14,842 nucleotides of DNA from JADJOY01 sp964450125 (lineage in GTDB: Bacteria > JADJOY01). Both the position numbers and the translations under genes were made by a program. Under the pieces are notes generated by a model. It searched no databases, was not told where the DNA came from, and was given only the letters and a program-made list of their open reading frames with translations. Where the stretch lies: positions 1 through 14,842 of the forward strand of contig CAYVDO010000194.1 of the NCBI GenBank assembly GCA_964450125.1. The letters are read 5' to 3'. This document shows, piece by piece, positions 1-6,745 of the stretch (its first letter is position 1; each line of letters begins with the position of its first letter).

Positions 1-12
1 CTCGTGCCCCAT
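1..12 (-). CDS. Possible first codons of the next gene after ribE (partial)
   Basis: Immediately after the ribE stop (TGA at 15-13) the minus strand reads ATG at 12-10, then codons for Gly-His-Glu before the window ends. This TGAATG junction is typical of translationally coupled neighbours. In many bacteria the next gene of a rib cluster is ribBA (DHBP synthase/GTP cyclohydrolase II), but four codons cannot identify a product. The name is not assigned and the call rests only on the junction. Confidence 0.25.
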
Positions 13-663
13 TCAGTCGTTCGTAAAGCCGTGCTTGGCGAGAAGCTCGCGGGTCACGCCCCCCGCGGGTGTGCGCCAGGCGTCCAAGAGGCGCGCCACG
101 TGCTTGGCGAGGATGTCGGCTTCCAGGTTGACGGACTCACCGACCGCCGTCCGGGTGAGGTGTGTGTGGCTCGCCGTGTGCGGGATGATTGCCACCTCGA
201 AGCGTGGATCGGTGACGCCGTTGACCGTGAGGCTCACGCCGTCGATCGCGATCGAACCTTTCGGTACCAGATACGGCAGCACCTCCGGCGGCGCATGGTA
301 GTCGAGGAACGTGTAGCCGCCGGAGGAGCGTCGCTCCAGCAGCTTGCCGACGCCGTCGACGTGGCCGAGCACGATGTGCCCGCCCAGGCGGTCGCCGACG
401 CGCATGGCGCGCTCGAGATGGACCGGATCTCCTTCGCGTCGTCCCCCGAGCGTGGTGCGCGCCAACGTTTCGGGGGACGCGTCGATCTCGAAGTGCTTGC
501 CTGCGAACGACACCACCGTGAGGCAGGCGCCGTCCACGGCGACGCTCTCGCCGAGGACCACGTCCTCGAACGGAACCTCGGTCTCGATTCGAAAGCGCAG
601 ACCGCCAGCCCTCGGCTCGCGCCTGCGGATCGTTCCGAGCGCCTGAATCAATCCCGTGAACAT
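13..663 (-). CDS. ribE: Riboflavin synthase, alpha subunit
   Basis: This cytoplasmic enzyme converts two molecules of 6,7-dimethyl-8-ribityllumazine into riboflavin and a pyrimidinedione, the last step of riboflavin synthesis. The 216-residue protein begins with the family hallmark MFTGLI and shows the expected internal duplication: VAVDGACLTV (about residues 41-50) in the first barrel is echoed by IAIDGVSLTVN in the second. The length fits the usual 200-220 residues. The ATG at 663 is preceded by AGGA a few bases upstream. The gene lies 81 bases downstream of nrdR, where ribD is commonly found in related genomes, but no ribD is present. The stop is followed directly by an ATG, so the rib cluster may continue beyond the window. 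The symbol is sometimes given as ribC in other species. Confidence 0.95.
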   Translation of the reverse strand: MFTGLIQALGTIRRREPRAGGLRFRIETEVPFEDVVLGESVAVDGACLTVVSFAGKHFEIDASPETLARTTLGGRREGDPVHLERAMRVGDRLGGHIVLGHVDGVGKLLERRSSGGYTFLDYHAPPEVLPYLVPKGSIAIDGVSLTVNGVTDPRFEVAIIPHTASHTHLTRTAVGESVNLEADILAKHVARLLDAWRTPAGGVTRELLAKHGFTND

Positions 664-702
664 CGCTTCCTACGACCCAGCTTGCAGAGGCCCGGTGCAT
701 CC

Positions 703-726
703 CGTTGCCAGCCTATCGCGGCAACG
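703..726 (-). repeat. Hairpin in the nrdR-ribE gap
   Basis: A perfect 7-base inverted repeat (CGTTGCC / GGCAACG, at 703-709 and 720-726) with a 10-base loop fills part of the 81-base spacer between the nrdR stop and the ribE start. No T-run follows on the minus strand, so it does not look like a rho-independent terminator. It could be an mRNA stabilising or attenuating hairpin. It is too small for an FMN riboswitch. Confidence 0.4.
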
Positions 727-744
727 CCTGTTCTTCTTCAAGCC

Positions 745-1224
745 TCAAGCCTGTGCCGCTCCCGGCGGGGGACCCTTGCGCAAGAGCTCGTTGAGCTGCT
801 CGATGAACGCGTTCAGGTCCTTGAACTCGCGGTAAACCGAGGCGAATCGCACGTACGCGACCTGGTCCAGGTCGCGCAGCGACAGCATCACGCGCTCGCC
901 GATCTCCCGGCTCGAGATCTCGGATTCGCCGGTGTCCTGCAGGTAGCCCTCGATGTTGCGCACGATCTGCTCGACCTGCTCGGTGGAAACCGGCCGCTTC
1001 TCGCACGCACGCCGGATGCCCGCGATGACCTTCTGCCGATCGTAGGGCTCGCGGCGCCCGTCTTTCTTGATCACCATCGGCAGGTTCTCTTCGACCCGCT
1101 CGTAGGTGGTGAAGCGACGCGAGCATTTCAGGCATTCCCGCCGCCGACGAATCAGCTCGCCGTCGCGGCTGGTCCGGGAGTCGATCACCCGGTCCTTGTC
1201 CTTGGCGCAGAACGGGCACTTCAT
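745..1224 (-). CDS. nrdR: Transcriptional repressor NrdR (zinc ribbon/ATP-cone)
   Basis: NrdR senses ATP/dATP and represses ribonucleotide reductase genes. The 159-residue protein starts MKCPFC and has a zinc ribbon with Cys3, Cys6, Cys31 and Cys34 (CPFC...CLKC). The motifs DSRTSRDG and IRRRRECLKC follow the family pattern closely. An ATP-cone domain occupies about residues 46-136 (VIKKDGRREPYDRQK onward). The length matches the usual 150-160. The ATG at 1224 was chosen because it gives the canonical N-terminus and overlaps the glyA stop as ATGA, so translation is coupled to glyA. The glyA-nrdR pairing is common and ties one-carbon supply for thymidylate to deoxynucleotide control. A short Pro/Ala tail (GPPPGAAQA) ends the protein. 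No NrdR box was recognised in this window. Confidence 0.96.
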   Translation of the reverse strand: MKCPFCAKDKDRVIDSRTSRDGELIRRRRECLKCSRRFTTYERVEENLPMVIKKDGRREPYDRQKVIAGIRRACEKRPVSTEQVEQIVRNIEGYLQDTGESEISSREIGERVMLSLRDLDQVAYVRFASVYREFKDLNAFIEQLNELLRKGPPPGAAQA

Positions 1225-2501
1225 CCGACGAGTCGCTCGCGGTAGAGCGGGAAGCGCTCGCAGAGCTCCGCAACCTCGCCGCGCACCCGATCGAGCACGG
1301 CTCGATCCTCGGAATTCGAGATCACCCGCACGATCATGCCGCCGATGGCCGACATCTCCGCCTCCTGCATGCCGCGCGTCGTGAGCGCCGGCGTGCCGAG
1401 GCGGATGCCGCTGGTCTCCATGGGCTTGCGGGTGTCGTACGGCACCATGTTCTTGTTGACGGTGATGCCGGCGAGGTCGAGGGCATGCTCCCCCTGCTTG
1501 CCGGAGATCCCGGTGCGTGTGAGGTCGACGAGCACCAGGTGATTGTCGGTGCCACCCGAGCACAGGTCGAGACCGCCAGCGGTGAGCGCAGCGGCGAGCG
1601 CCTGCGCGTTGGCGATGATCTGCTTCGCGTAGGCAGCGAAGTCGTCGCTCAGCGCCTCGCGAAACGCCACCGCCTTGGCCGCGATCACGTGCATCAGTGG
1701 TCCGCCTTGAATCCCCGGGAAGATCTGCGAGTCGACGGCCTTGGCGCTCTTCTCACCGGCCATGATCATGCCGCCGCGTGGTCCGCGTAGCGTCTTGTGG
1801 GTGGTGGTGGTCACGAAGTCGCAGTAGGGGACCGGGCTCGGGTGCAGCCCTTTGGCGACCAAACCTGCGGGGTGAGCGATGTCTGCCACCAGCACCGCGC
1901 CGATCTCGTCGGCGATCGCGCGGAACGCGGCGAAATCGATGGCGCGCGGATACGCCGACGCGCCGGTCATGATGAGCTTGGGCTTCTCGGCATGGGCGAG
2001 CTTCCGGACCTGATCCATGTCGATCCGGCCGGAGCTGCGTTCGACCCCGTACGACACCACCTTGTAGAGCCTGCCCGAGAAGTTGACCGGGCTGCCGTGG
2101 GTGAGGTGCCCGCCCTGGGCGAGGTCCATGGCGAGGATCGTGTCGCCCGGCTTCAGGCATGCGAAGTACACCGCCATGTTCGCTTGCGAGCCGGAATGCG
2201 GCTGCACGTTGACGTGCGCCGCGCCGAAGAGCTTCTTGGCGCGCTCACGGGCAAGCTCTTCGGCCTGGTCCACGTGGACGCAGCCGCCGTAGTAGCGCTT
2301 GCCGGGGTATCCCTCGGCGTACTTGTTGGTCATCACCGAGCCGAGCGCCTCCAGCACGGCGGTGCTCACGAAGTTCTCCGACGCGATCATCTCGAGCTGA
2401 GCGCCTTGACGGCGCGTCTCGTCCTGGATCGTGCGGAAGATCTCGGGGTCGCTGGCACTGAGCGACGCGGTGAAGGATCGAGCGGGAGGATTGCCGGTCA
2501 T
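1221..2501 (-). CDS. glyA: Serine hydroxymethyltransferase
   Basis: This PLP enzyme interconverts serine plus tetrahydrofolate with glycine plus 5,10-methylene-tetrahydrofolate in the cytoplasm. The 426-residue length is typical. Visible family motifs are QLEMIASENFVS (about 35-46), TNKYAEGYPGKRYYGG (about 58-73), DIAHPAGL (about 207-214) and TTTTHKTLRGPRGG, with the PLP lysine at Lys236. The open frame extends upstream to 2720, but that stretch is arginine-rich and overlaps rpiB, so the ATG at 2501 (MTGNPPARSF) is preferred. Only a weak purine-rich stretch precedes it. The gene lies 64 bases after rpiB, and its stop overlaps the nrdR start by 4 bases (ATGA), consistent with one transcript. 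Confidence 0.96.
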   Translation of the reverse strand: MTGNPPARSFTASLSASDPEIFRTIQDETRRQGAQLEMIASENFVSTAVLEALGSVMTNKYAEGYPGKRYYGGCVHVDQAEELARERAKKLFGAAHVNVQPHSGSQANMAVYFACLKPGDTILAMDLAQGGHLTHGSPVNFSGRLYKVVSYGVERSSGRIDMDQVRKLAHAEKPKLIMTGASAYPRAIDFAAFRAIADEIGAVLVADIAHPAGLVAKGLHPSPVPYCDFVTTTTHKTLRGPRGGMIMAGEKSAKAVDSQIFPGIQGGPLMHVIAAKAVAFREALSDDFAAYAKQIIANAQALAAALTAGGLDLCSGGTDNHLVLVDLTRTGISGKQGEHALDLAGITVNKNMVPYDTRKPMETSGIRLGTPALTTRGMQEAEMSAIGGMIVRVISNSEDRAVLDRVRGEVAELCERFPLYRERLVG

Positions 2502-2565
2502 CACGTTCTCGCTTCGGTTGGTCGGCCGCCCGCTGCGCTCGGGCGGGCCGTCGGGAACGACGAGC

Positions 2566-3018
2566 TCACTCGCTCTCGAGGCGCTCCTCGAGCTCGCGGA
2601 TCTTGTCGAGGCGACGCTGGTGGCGGCCGCCCTCGAACTCGGTCTCGATCCAGGTGCGCACCATCTCGCGGGCCTCGCCCTTGCCCGTGAACCAGCCCGA
2701 GAGGCAGAGCACGTTGGCACCCATGTGGCGCTTCGCCATGCGCGCGGCGTAGACGCTGGAGACGAGCGCGGCGCGGACCTTCGGATACTTGTTGGCGACG
2801 ATCGACATTCCGATGCCGGAACCGTCCACCAACACGCCGCCAGTCACGGTTCCCTGCGCGACCGCCTGCGCGACCTGCGCGCCAAAGTCTGGGTAATCGA
2901 CTGACGCGTCGTCTCGCGGACCGAAGTCCCTGACCTCGACCTTGAGGTCGGCGAGGAAGCGCTTCAAGTCTTCCTTGAGCTCGAACCCCGCATGGTCGCT
3001 GGCGAGCGCGAGAATCAC
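2566..3018 (-). CDS. rpiB: Ribose-5-phosphate isomerase B-like protein (atypical active site)
   Basis: RpiB-type enzymes interconvert ribose-5-phosphate and ribulose-5-phosphate; relatives act on allose- or galactose-6-phosphate. The 150-residue protein (E. coli RpiB is 149) shows ASDHAGFELK (6-15), DYPDF (41-45), SGIGMSIVANK (67-77), His98, Asn102 and the C-terminal GGRHQRR. The start is a GTG at 3018 preceded by GGAGG at short spacing; it gives the standard N-terminus, and the longer open frame to 3135 has no family similarity. Oddly, the position of the catalytic cysteine in E. coli RpiB (Cys65) is Asp65 here, and the Arg usual after the NVLxxG stretch is Trp109. The fold assignment is secure; ribose-5-phosphate isomerase activity is not. 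Its place before glyA matches the conserved fatty acid-glyA block. Confidence 0.9.
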   Translation of the reverse strand: MILALASDHAGFELKEDLKRFLADLKVEVRDFGPRDDASVDYPDFGAQVAQAVAQGTVTGGVLVDGSGIGMSIVANKYPKVRAALVSSVYAARMAKRHMGANVLCLSGWFTGKGEAREMVRTWIETEFEGGRHQRRLDKIRELEERLESE

Positions 3019-3065
3019 GTGACCTCCGTGAAGGCGGAAGGCGATGCGTCGAGACGATTGTCGGG

Positions 3066-3092
3066 GCGCGCGACTCGTGGCACCTCGCGCGC
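3066..3092 (-). repeat. GC-rich hairpin in the rpiB leader
   Basis: Arms GCGCGCGA (3066-3073) and TCGCGCGC (3085-3092) form an 8-base stem with an 11-base loop, between the proposed rpiB promoter and its GTG. In this GC-rich background alternating GC arms can arise by chance, so a regulatory role is uncertain. Confidence 0.3.
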
Positions 3093-3096
3093 GCCT

Positions 3097-3125
3097 TGGA
3101 TACCACAGCACCCTACGCCGGGCAA
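3097..3125 (-). promoter_or_regulatory. Candidate sigma70-type promoter for rpiB-glyA-nrdR-ribE
   Basis: On the minus strand TTGCCC (3125-3120) and TATCCA (3102-3097) are separated by 17 bases, which places a start site near 3090 and a leader of about 70 bases before the rpiB GTG. The hexamers match the consensus at 4/6 and 3/6 positions, so this is weak by sequence alone. Support comes from its position just downstream of the acpP terminator hairpin. Confidence 0.35.
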
Positions 3126-3175
3126 CGACACCCAAGCGTCGTTCCCGCGTCGCACAGCGCGCCGCGAGGGGGAGG

Positions 3176-3206
3176 TGGAAACACGAAACCCCTCCAGAAG
3201 GAGGGG
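3176..3206 (-). terminator. Rho-independent terminator after acpP
   Basis: Reading the minus strand from 3206, a perfect 7-base stem (CCCCTCC / GGAGGGG) with a TTCT tetraloop is followed by TTTCGTGTTTCC, a broken T-rich tract. It lies 82 bases beyond the acpP stop. The stem and tetraloop are convincing but the T-tract is imperfect. It would separate abundant acpP mRNA from the rpiB-glyA-nrdR-ribE transcript. Confidence 0.6.
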
Positions 3207-3288
3207 CATCTCGTCGTGGTGGAGCTGCCGGGAGGGTTCGGGCGCAGCGATCTGCCCGGTGGAGTGCGTGGGCGCGCGCGATCGCAGC

Positions 3289-3528
3289 TCAGAGATGGTC
3301 TTGGATGTACTTCACGGCCTCGCCGACGGTGTGGATCTTCTCGGCTTCCTCGTCCGAGATCTCCATGTCGAACTCTTCTTCGAACGCCATGACCAGCTCG
3401 ACGATGTCCAGGCTGTCCGCGCCCAGATCCTCGAGCAATGAAGCCTCGGCGACCACCTCGTCCTCGTTCACGCCGAGCTGCTCGACGATGATCTCCTTGA
3501 CCTTCGCCATGATCTCGTCTGGTGTCAT
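3289..3528 (-). CDS. acpP: Acyl carrier protein
   Basis: This small acidic protein carries growing acyl chains on a 4'-phosphopantetheine arm through the type II fatty acid synthesis cycle. It has 79 residues, the usual length. The motif GADSLDIVELVMAFEEEF contains the modified Ser39 (DSL) and the acidic recognition helix II that binds FabD and other partners. The ATG at 3528 follows a purine-rich GGGAGAG site at good spacing. It lies 217 bases after plsX-fabD with its own likely promoter, and a terminator follows. In related genomes fabG normally precedes and fabF follows acpP; neither is here. Confidence 0.96.
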   Translation of the reverse strand: MTPDEIMAKVKEIIVEQLGVNEDEVVAEASLLEDLGADSLDIVELVMAFEEEFDMEISDEEAEKIHTVGEAVKYIQDHL

Positions 3529-3689
3529 CTGCTGACTCTCCCTTGTGTCACGTCCATTGATGCGATCGACGAGTGAGCTCCGTGCTGCACTCCTCCGATC
3601 GAGCGATGCTCAGAACGACGCCGCCAGCGGACCCCGGTGGGTGCGATCCGACGCTCACGAAAGTGGGGAAATTGTGTGAAATAGACCGT

Positions 3690-3705
3690 GTTTTCCGGGG
3701 AAAAC
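3690..3705. repeat. Inverted repeat in the acpP leader
   Basis: GTTTTCCGGGGAAAAC has 7-base complementary arms (GTTTTCC / GGAAAAC) around two bases. It lies about 20-35 bases downstream of the start site predicted for the acpP promoter and about 160 bases before the acpP ATG. No T-run follows on either strand, so it is more like an operator or leader hairpin than a terminator. The binding factor is unknown. Confidence 0.4.
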
Positions 3706-3732
3706 GGGGACTTCGGCCACGAGCTTCGCGCA

Positions 3733-3760
3733 AGCATAGCGATTCTCATCGGGGTGTCAA
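3733..3760 (-). promoter_or_regulatory. Strong sigma70-like promoter for acpP, inside the fabD 3' end
   Basis: The minus strand reads TTGACA (3760-3755, exact -35 consensus), a 16-base spacer and TATGCT (3738-3733, 4/6 match to the -10 consensus). The -35 overlaps the last fabD codons (Leu-Thr before Pro-Arg-stop). A start site near 3726 would give acpP a leader of roughly 200 bases. This would let acpP be made in excess over the PlsX-FabD enzyme, as expected for an abundant carrier. Confidence 0.6.
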
Positions 3761-5803
3761 CAATCGCTGCACGGCGTCGCGAAGAGCTTTGAGCCCGTCC
3801 AAATCGTCCACCGAGGCAACCCGCAGTCGAGGTTCGATCCGTCGCAGCGCTCCTGTCAAGAACGAGCCCGGGCCCACCTCGACCACCAACTCCGGCGCGG
3901 CATCGACGAGCTGTCGTGCAGCGCCGAACCAGTGCACGGGTCCCGTCACCTGGGCGAGCAGCGCCGCGCGGATCTCGTCGGCGGACGTGAGTCGCCCCCC
4001 CGACGCGCTCGAGAGCAGCGCGATGTCCGGATCACGGATGGCGAGCCCGGTCAGCGCGGTCGCGAACCGTTCGGCGGCGGGAGTCATGAGGCTCGAATGG
4101 AACGGCGCGGTCACGGGCAGCAGTGTGGCGCGCTTGACGCCGAGTGCGGTCGCTGCGTCGACCGCGCGATCCACGGCCCGGGCATCGCCGGAGATCACGA
4201 ACTGTTCGGGGCCTTGCTCGTCGGTGACCTCGAGGACCGCTCCTTGGGCCGTTTCTTGCGCGAGCTTGGTGAGCTGCGCGCGAGGGAGCCCAGCCACCAC
4301 GGCCATCGAACCGCGTCCGGGCGGCGAGGCGTCGTGCATGAGCTTGCCGCGCTCACGCACGAGCCGGATCGCATCCGCGAACGCGACGGAACCTGCGAGC
4401 ACCAGCGCCGCGTACTCGCCGACGCTGTGACCGAGGACGACTGCGGGCCTGAGCGCCAGCTCGCCCTGGACGAGCCGCGCGACCGCGACCGAGAGCGCCA
4501 CGATCGCCGGCTGGGCATGCTCGGTGAGCCGGAGCCGCTCGATCGGGCCGTTGCCCATGAGTGTCGCGAGATCGATCCCGGCGGCGTCGCTCGCCTCGCG
4601 GATCGTGTCGCGGACCACCGCGTGACGGGCCGCCAGCTCGGCGCCCATGCCGACGAACTCGGATCCCTGGCCCGGGCACACGAAGGCGACGCGGATCGGC
4701 GCGGGCGCCTCGGCGGGCACGGCGCCGCGGCGCGGAATACGCATCTTCTTGGCGAGCTCTTTCAGGAACACCACACGATCGCCGCTCGCCGGCTTGTCGA
4801 GGCCAGGCAGGATACGTGCTTCGCCCAGCGCGCGCTCGATGCGCGTCGTCACGTCCTCGCGCCGCTGAGTCTGGGCCAGGCGGATGGCATTGCGAATCGC
4901 GTACGCGCTGGCGCTACCGTGGCTGATGATGCAGACCCCTTGCACCCCGAGCAGCGGCGCGCCGCCGTACTCGTGGTGATCGAACGCCTTCTTCATGTCG
5001 CGCAGCACCGGGCGCGCGAGCAGGTATGCGAGCTTGCCGCGGAGGCTGGCGCGAAAGCCGCGCTCGAGTAGCGTGCGGATGGCGCCGGCCACGCCCTCGC
5101 TCGCCTTGAGCGCCACGTTGCCCACGAAGCCGTCGCACACCACCACGTCGACGCGACCGTTGAAGAGGTCGCGGCCCTCGACGTAACCCACGTAGCGCAG
5201 CGACGTGCCGCGAAGGAGCTGGTCGACCTCGCGCGTGAGGTCGTTGCCTTTTCCTTCTTCCTCGCCGTTCGAGAGCACGCCCACGCTCGGCGACGGGCGG
5301 CCCAGGATCGCTTGGGCGTAGACCGATCCCATCACGCCGAAGTGGGCCAAATGCACGGCCTTGCAGTCCACGTTTGCGCCGGCGTCGATGAGCAACGCCG
5401 GTTCGCCGGTGATGGTGGGGAAGTGTGTGAGAATGCCGGGTCGCTCGACACCCGGCGTGCGCTTGAGCACCAAGGTGGCGGTGGCCATCACGGCGCCGGT
5501 GTTGCCGGCGCTCACGAACGCGTCGGCGCCTCCCGAAGCCACCAGCTCGAGACCCACACGAATCGACGAGTCTCGCTTGCGGCGCACCGCTGCGGCGGGA
5601 TGCTCGTCCATGCCGACGATCTCGGAAGCGTGTCGTACCTCGATCAGCTTCTCGGCGCCGCGGCTCGCCAGCTCGCGATGAACGATCTCGGCGGGGCCGG
5701 TGAGCAAAACCTCGACACCGAGGTCGCGCACCGCCGCGATGGCTCCGTCGACCACCACGCCGGGGGCGTGGTCGCCGCCCATCGCGTCGACGACGATCTT
5801 CAT
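3746..5803 (-). CDS. plsX-fabD: PlsX-FabD fusion: phosphate acyltransferase plus malonyl-CoA:ACP transacylase
   Basis: One uninterrupted frame encodes 685 residues. Residues 1 to about 352 are PlsX (MKIVVDAMGGDHAP, FVSAGNTGAVMA, DAGANVDCK, CDGFVGNVALK), which makes acyl-phosphate from acyl-ACP for phospholipid synthesis; free-standing PlsX is about 330-360 residues. A short Ala/Pro/Arg linker (about 355-370) leads to FabD (about 371-680), which loads malonyl groups on ACP: CPGQGSEFVGMG, nucleophile Ser460 in GHSVGEY, Arg485 and catalytic His569 in APFHS. The usual GQGSQ reads GQGSE. The ATG at 5803 gives the canonical PlsX N-terminus; the frame remains open to 5917. An internal ATG at 4744 (MRIPRRG) could start a separate FabD but has no clear spaced ribosome site. 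The usual fabH between the two genes is absent. rpmF lies upstream and acpP downstream. Confidence 0.9.
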   Translation of the reverse strand: MKIVVDAMGGDHAPGVVVDGAIAAVRDLGVEVLLTGPAEIVHRELASRGAEKLIEVRHASEIVGMDEHPAAAVRRKRDSSIRVGLELVASGGADAFVSAGNTGAVMATATLVLKRTPGVERPGILTHFPTITGEPALLIDAGANVDCKAVHLAHFGVMGSVYAQAILGRPSPSVGVLSNGEEEGKGNDLTREVDQLLRGTSLRYVGYVEGRDLFNGRVDVVVCDGFVGNVALKASEGVAGAIRTLLERGFRASLRGKLAYLLARPVLRDMKKAFDHHEYGGAPLLGVQGVCIISHGSASAYAIRNAIRLAQTQRREDVTTRIERALGEARILPGLDKPASGDRVVFLKELAKKMRIPRRGAVPAEAPAPIRVAFVCPGQGSEFVGMGAELAARHAVVRDTIREASDAAGIDLATLMGNGPIERLRLTEHAQPAIVALSVAVARLVQGELALRPAVVLGHSVGEYAALVLAGSVAFADAIRLVRERGKLMHDASPPGRGSMAVVAGLPRAQLTKLAQETAQGAVLEVTDEQGPEQFVISGDARAVDRAVDAATALGVKRATLLPVTAPFHSSLMTPAAERFATALTGLAIRDPDIALLSSASGGRLTSADEIRAALLAQVTGPVHWFGAARQLVDAAPELVVEVGPGSFLTGALRRIEPRLRVASVDDLDGLKALRDAVQRLLTPR

Positions 5804-5953
5804 GCGGGTCGTCTCAGGCTGCGGCGCAGCCACGCACCGCCACGAATGACGGACGTGGCCGAGATCTGCCTTGCCGGGAGGCGCACGCGGCATGGCACCG
5901 AGCGGCGCCCTCGGCACGGACGAGCCGGCCGAGGCGCGTACGCCGGTGCGTGC
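5804..5953 (-). other. rpmF-plsX spacer with a hairpin
   Basis: This 150-base gap contains no convincing gene. A 6-base stem (GCCACG at 5839-5844, CGTGGC at 5854-5859, 9-base loop) lies 36 bases before the plsX ATG. A second imperfect GC-rich dyad lies near 5898-5915. No T-run marks a terminator and no clear promoter was found, so read-through from rpmF is likely. The in-frame upstream extension of plsX (38 codons) has a Met-Pro-Arg-Ala-Pro repeat but no family similarity. Confidence 0.35.
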
Positions 5954-6139
5954 TCATTCGCCCTGGTCGACGGGAACTTCGACGCCCTGGCGATAGAAGC
6001 CGCAGCTCGGACAGGCGTGGTGCGGCAGCCGCGGCTCGCCGCAGCGCGTGCAGTGGACGACGGTCGCCGCGGTGGCGCGCTTGTGCGCGCGGCGCATGCC
6101 GCGCTTCATGCGTGAGGTCTTCTTCTTGGGTACGGCCAT
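5954..6139 (-). CDS. rpmF: 50S ribosomal protein L32 (zinc-ribbon form)
   Basis: This is a small basic protein of the large ribosomal subunit. The 61 residues start with the hallmark MAVPKKKTSR, followed by a basic helix (MKRGMRRAHKR) and a zinc ribbon with Cys30, Cys33, Cys43 and Cys46. The length is standard. The ATG at 6139 is preceded by GAGGAG at good spacing, and the upstream extension of the frame is not ribosomal. It sits 43 bases after the DUF177 gene, the common yceD-rpmF-plsX arrangement. The intact four-cysteine form implies a zinc requirement. Confidence 0.97.
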   Translation of the reverse strand: MAVPKKKTSRMKRGMRRAHKRATAATVVHCTRCGEPRLPHHACPSCGFYRQGVEVPVDQGE

Positions 6140-6182
6140 GGTGACTTCTCCTCGGGAATGATCTGGGGTGCGGTCGTAGGGA

Positions 6183-6734
6183 TCAGCTTTCGGCGGGTGG
6201 CTCGTCGTGCAGGAGCTTGGCGAGCACTGCAAAGCGGGGGTCGCCGAGGCGCGCCTGGCACGCGCACGTGCCCACGTTCAGGTTCGCGCCGCAGCTTGGG
6301 CAAAGCCCGCGACAAGTGTCGTTGCAGAGCACGCGCTGCGGGAGGTTGAGCACGATCTGCTCGAGTACCACCGCGTCGAGGTCGATCTCGGGTGCATCGA
6401 GATAGTCCTCGTCGATCTCGTCCTCGCGAATCTCGTGGCTTCGCGGCTGATCGGGCGCCGCACCCAAGAGTTTGGTCAGGTCGAAGCTGGCGTGGGACGT
6501 ACGAGCCACCTCGGCCAGGCAGCGAGCACAAGGCTCGGCAAACGCGAATCGTGCGTCACCTCGGACTCGAAGCGAGCGACCGGCCTTGTGGAGCTCGATC
6601 TCGGCGTGTGCGGGCTCGCTCCACGTGAGCCCTGGGTCGCGGTCCGCCTCCACGGCATGGTCGAGCTCCGCGATCGGCACTTCGATCGTGAAGCGACGCC
6701 CCTCTGGCGGCAGGTCGTCGATGCGAACGCGCAT
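6183..6734 (-). CDS. yceD: DUF177/YceD family protein
   Basis: DUF177 proteins are conserved partners of rpmF; family members have been linked to 23S rRNA accumulation and ribosome assembly. The 183-residue protein has the family signature: CARCL (Cys69, Cys72) in the first half, an acidic middle (EIREDEIDEDYLDAPEIDLD) and the CxxxCxGLCPxCGxNLN block (Cys137, Cys141, Cys145, Cys148) followed by DPRFAVLAKL. Two extra cysteines (157, 159) may complete a metal site. The ATG at 6734 gives a typical N-terminus, but no purine-rich ribosome site precedes it; a stable hairpin ends 12 bases upstream instead. It is the first gene of the long minus-strand block. The exact biochemical role is not known from sequence. 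Confidence 0.92.
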   Translation of the reverse strand: MRVRIDDLPPEGRRFTIEVPIAELDHAVEADRDPGLTWSEPAHAEIELHKAGRSLRVRGDARFAFAEPCARCLAEVARTSHASFDLTKLLGAAPDQPRSHEIREDEIDEDYLDAPEIDLDAVVLEQIVLNLPQRVLCNDTCRGLCPSCGANLNVGTCACQARLGDPRFAVLAKLLHDEPPAES

Positions 6735-6745
6735 GGAGCGAGGCC

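Noticed and set aside
664..744. An FMN riboswitch ahead of ribE
   Set aside because: The gap is shorter than the roughly 120-base FMN element and shows only one simple hairpin.
4..1245. A 413-codon open frame on the plus strand opposite ribE and nrdR
   Set aside because: It is antisense to two securely identified genes, shows no family motif, and long antisense frames are expected in GC-rich coding DNA.
1797..2690. A 297-codon plus-strand frame opposite glyA and rpiB
   Set aside because: It mirrors the codon structure of glyA on the other strand and contains no recognisable domain.
3671..3685. A possible NrdR box or similar operator around ATTGTGTGAAATAG
   Set aside because: Only one half resembles the ACACAA-type half-site; no matching second half is present, and acpP is not an expected NrdR target.
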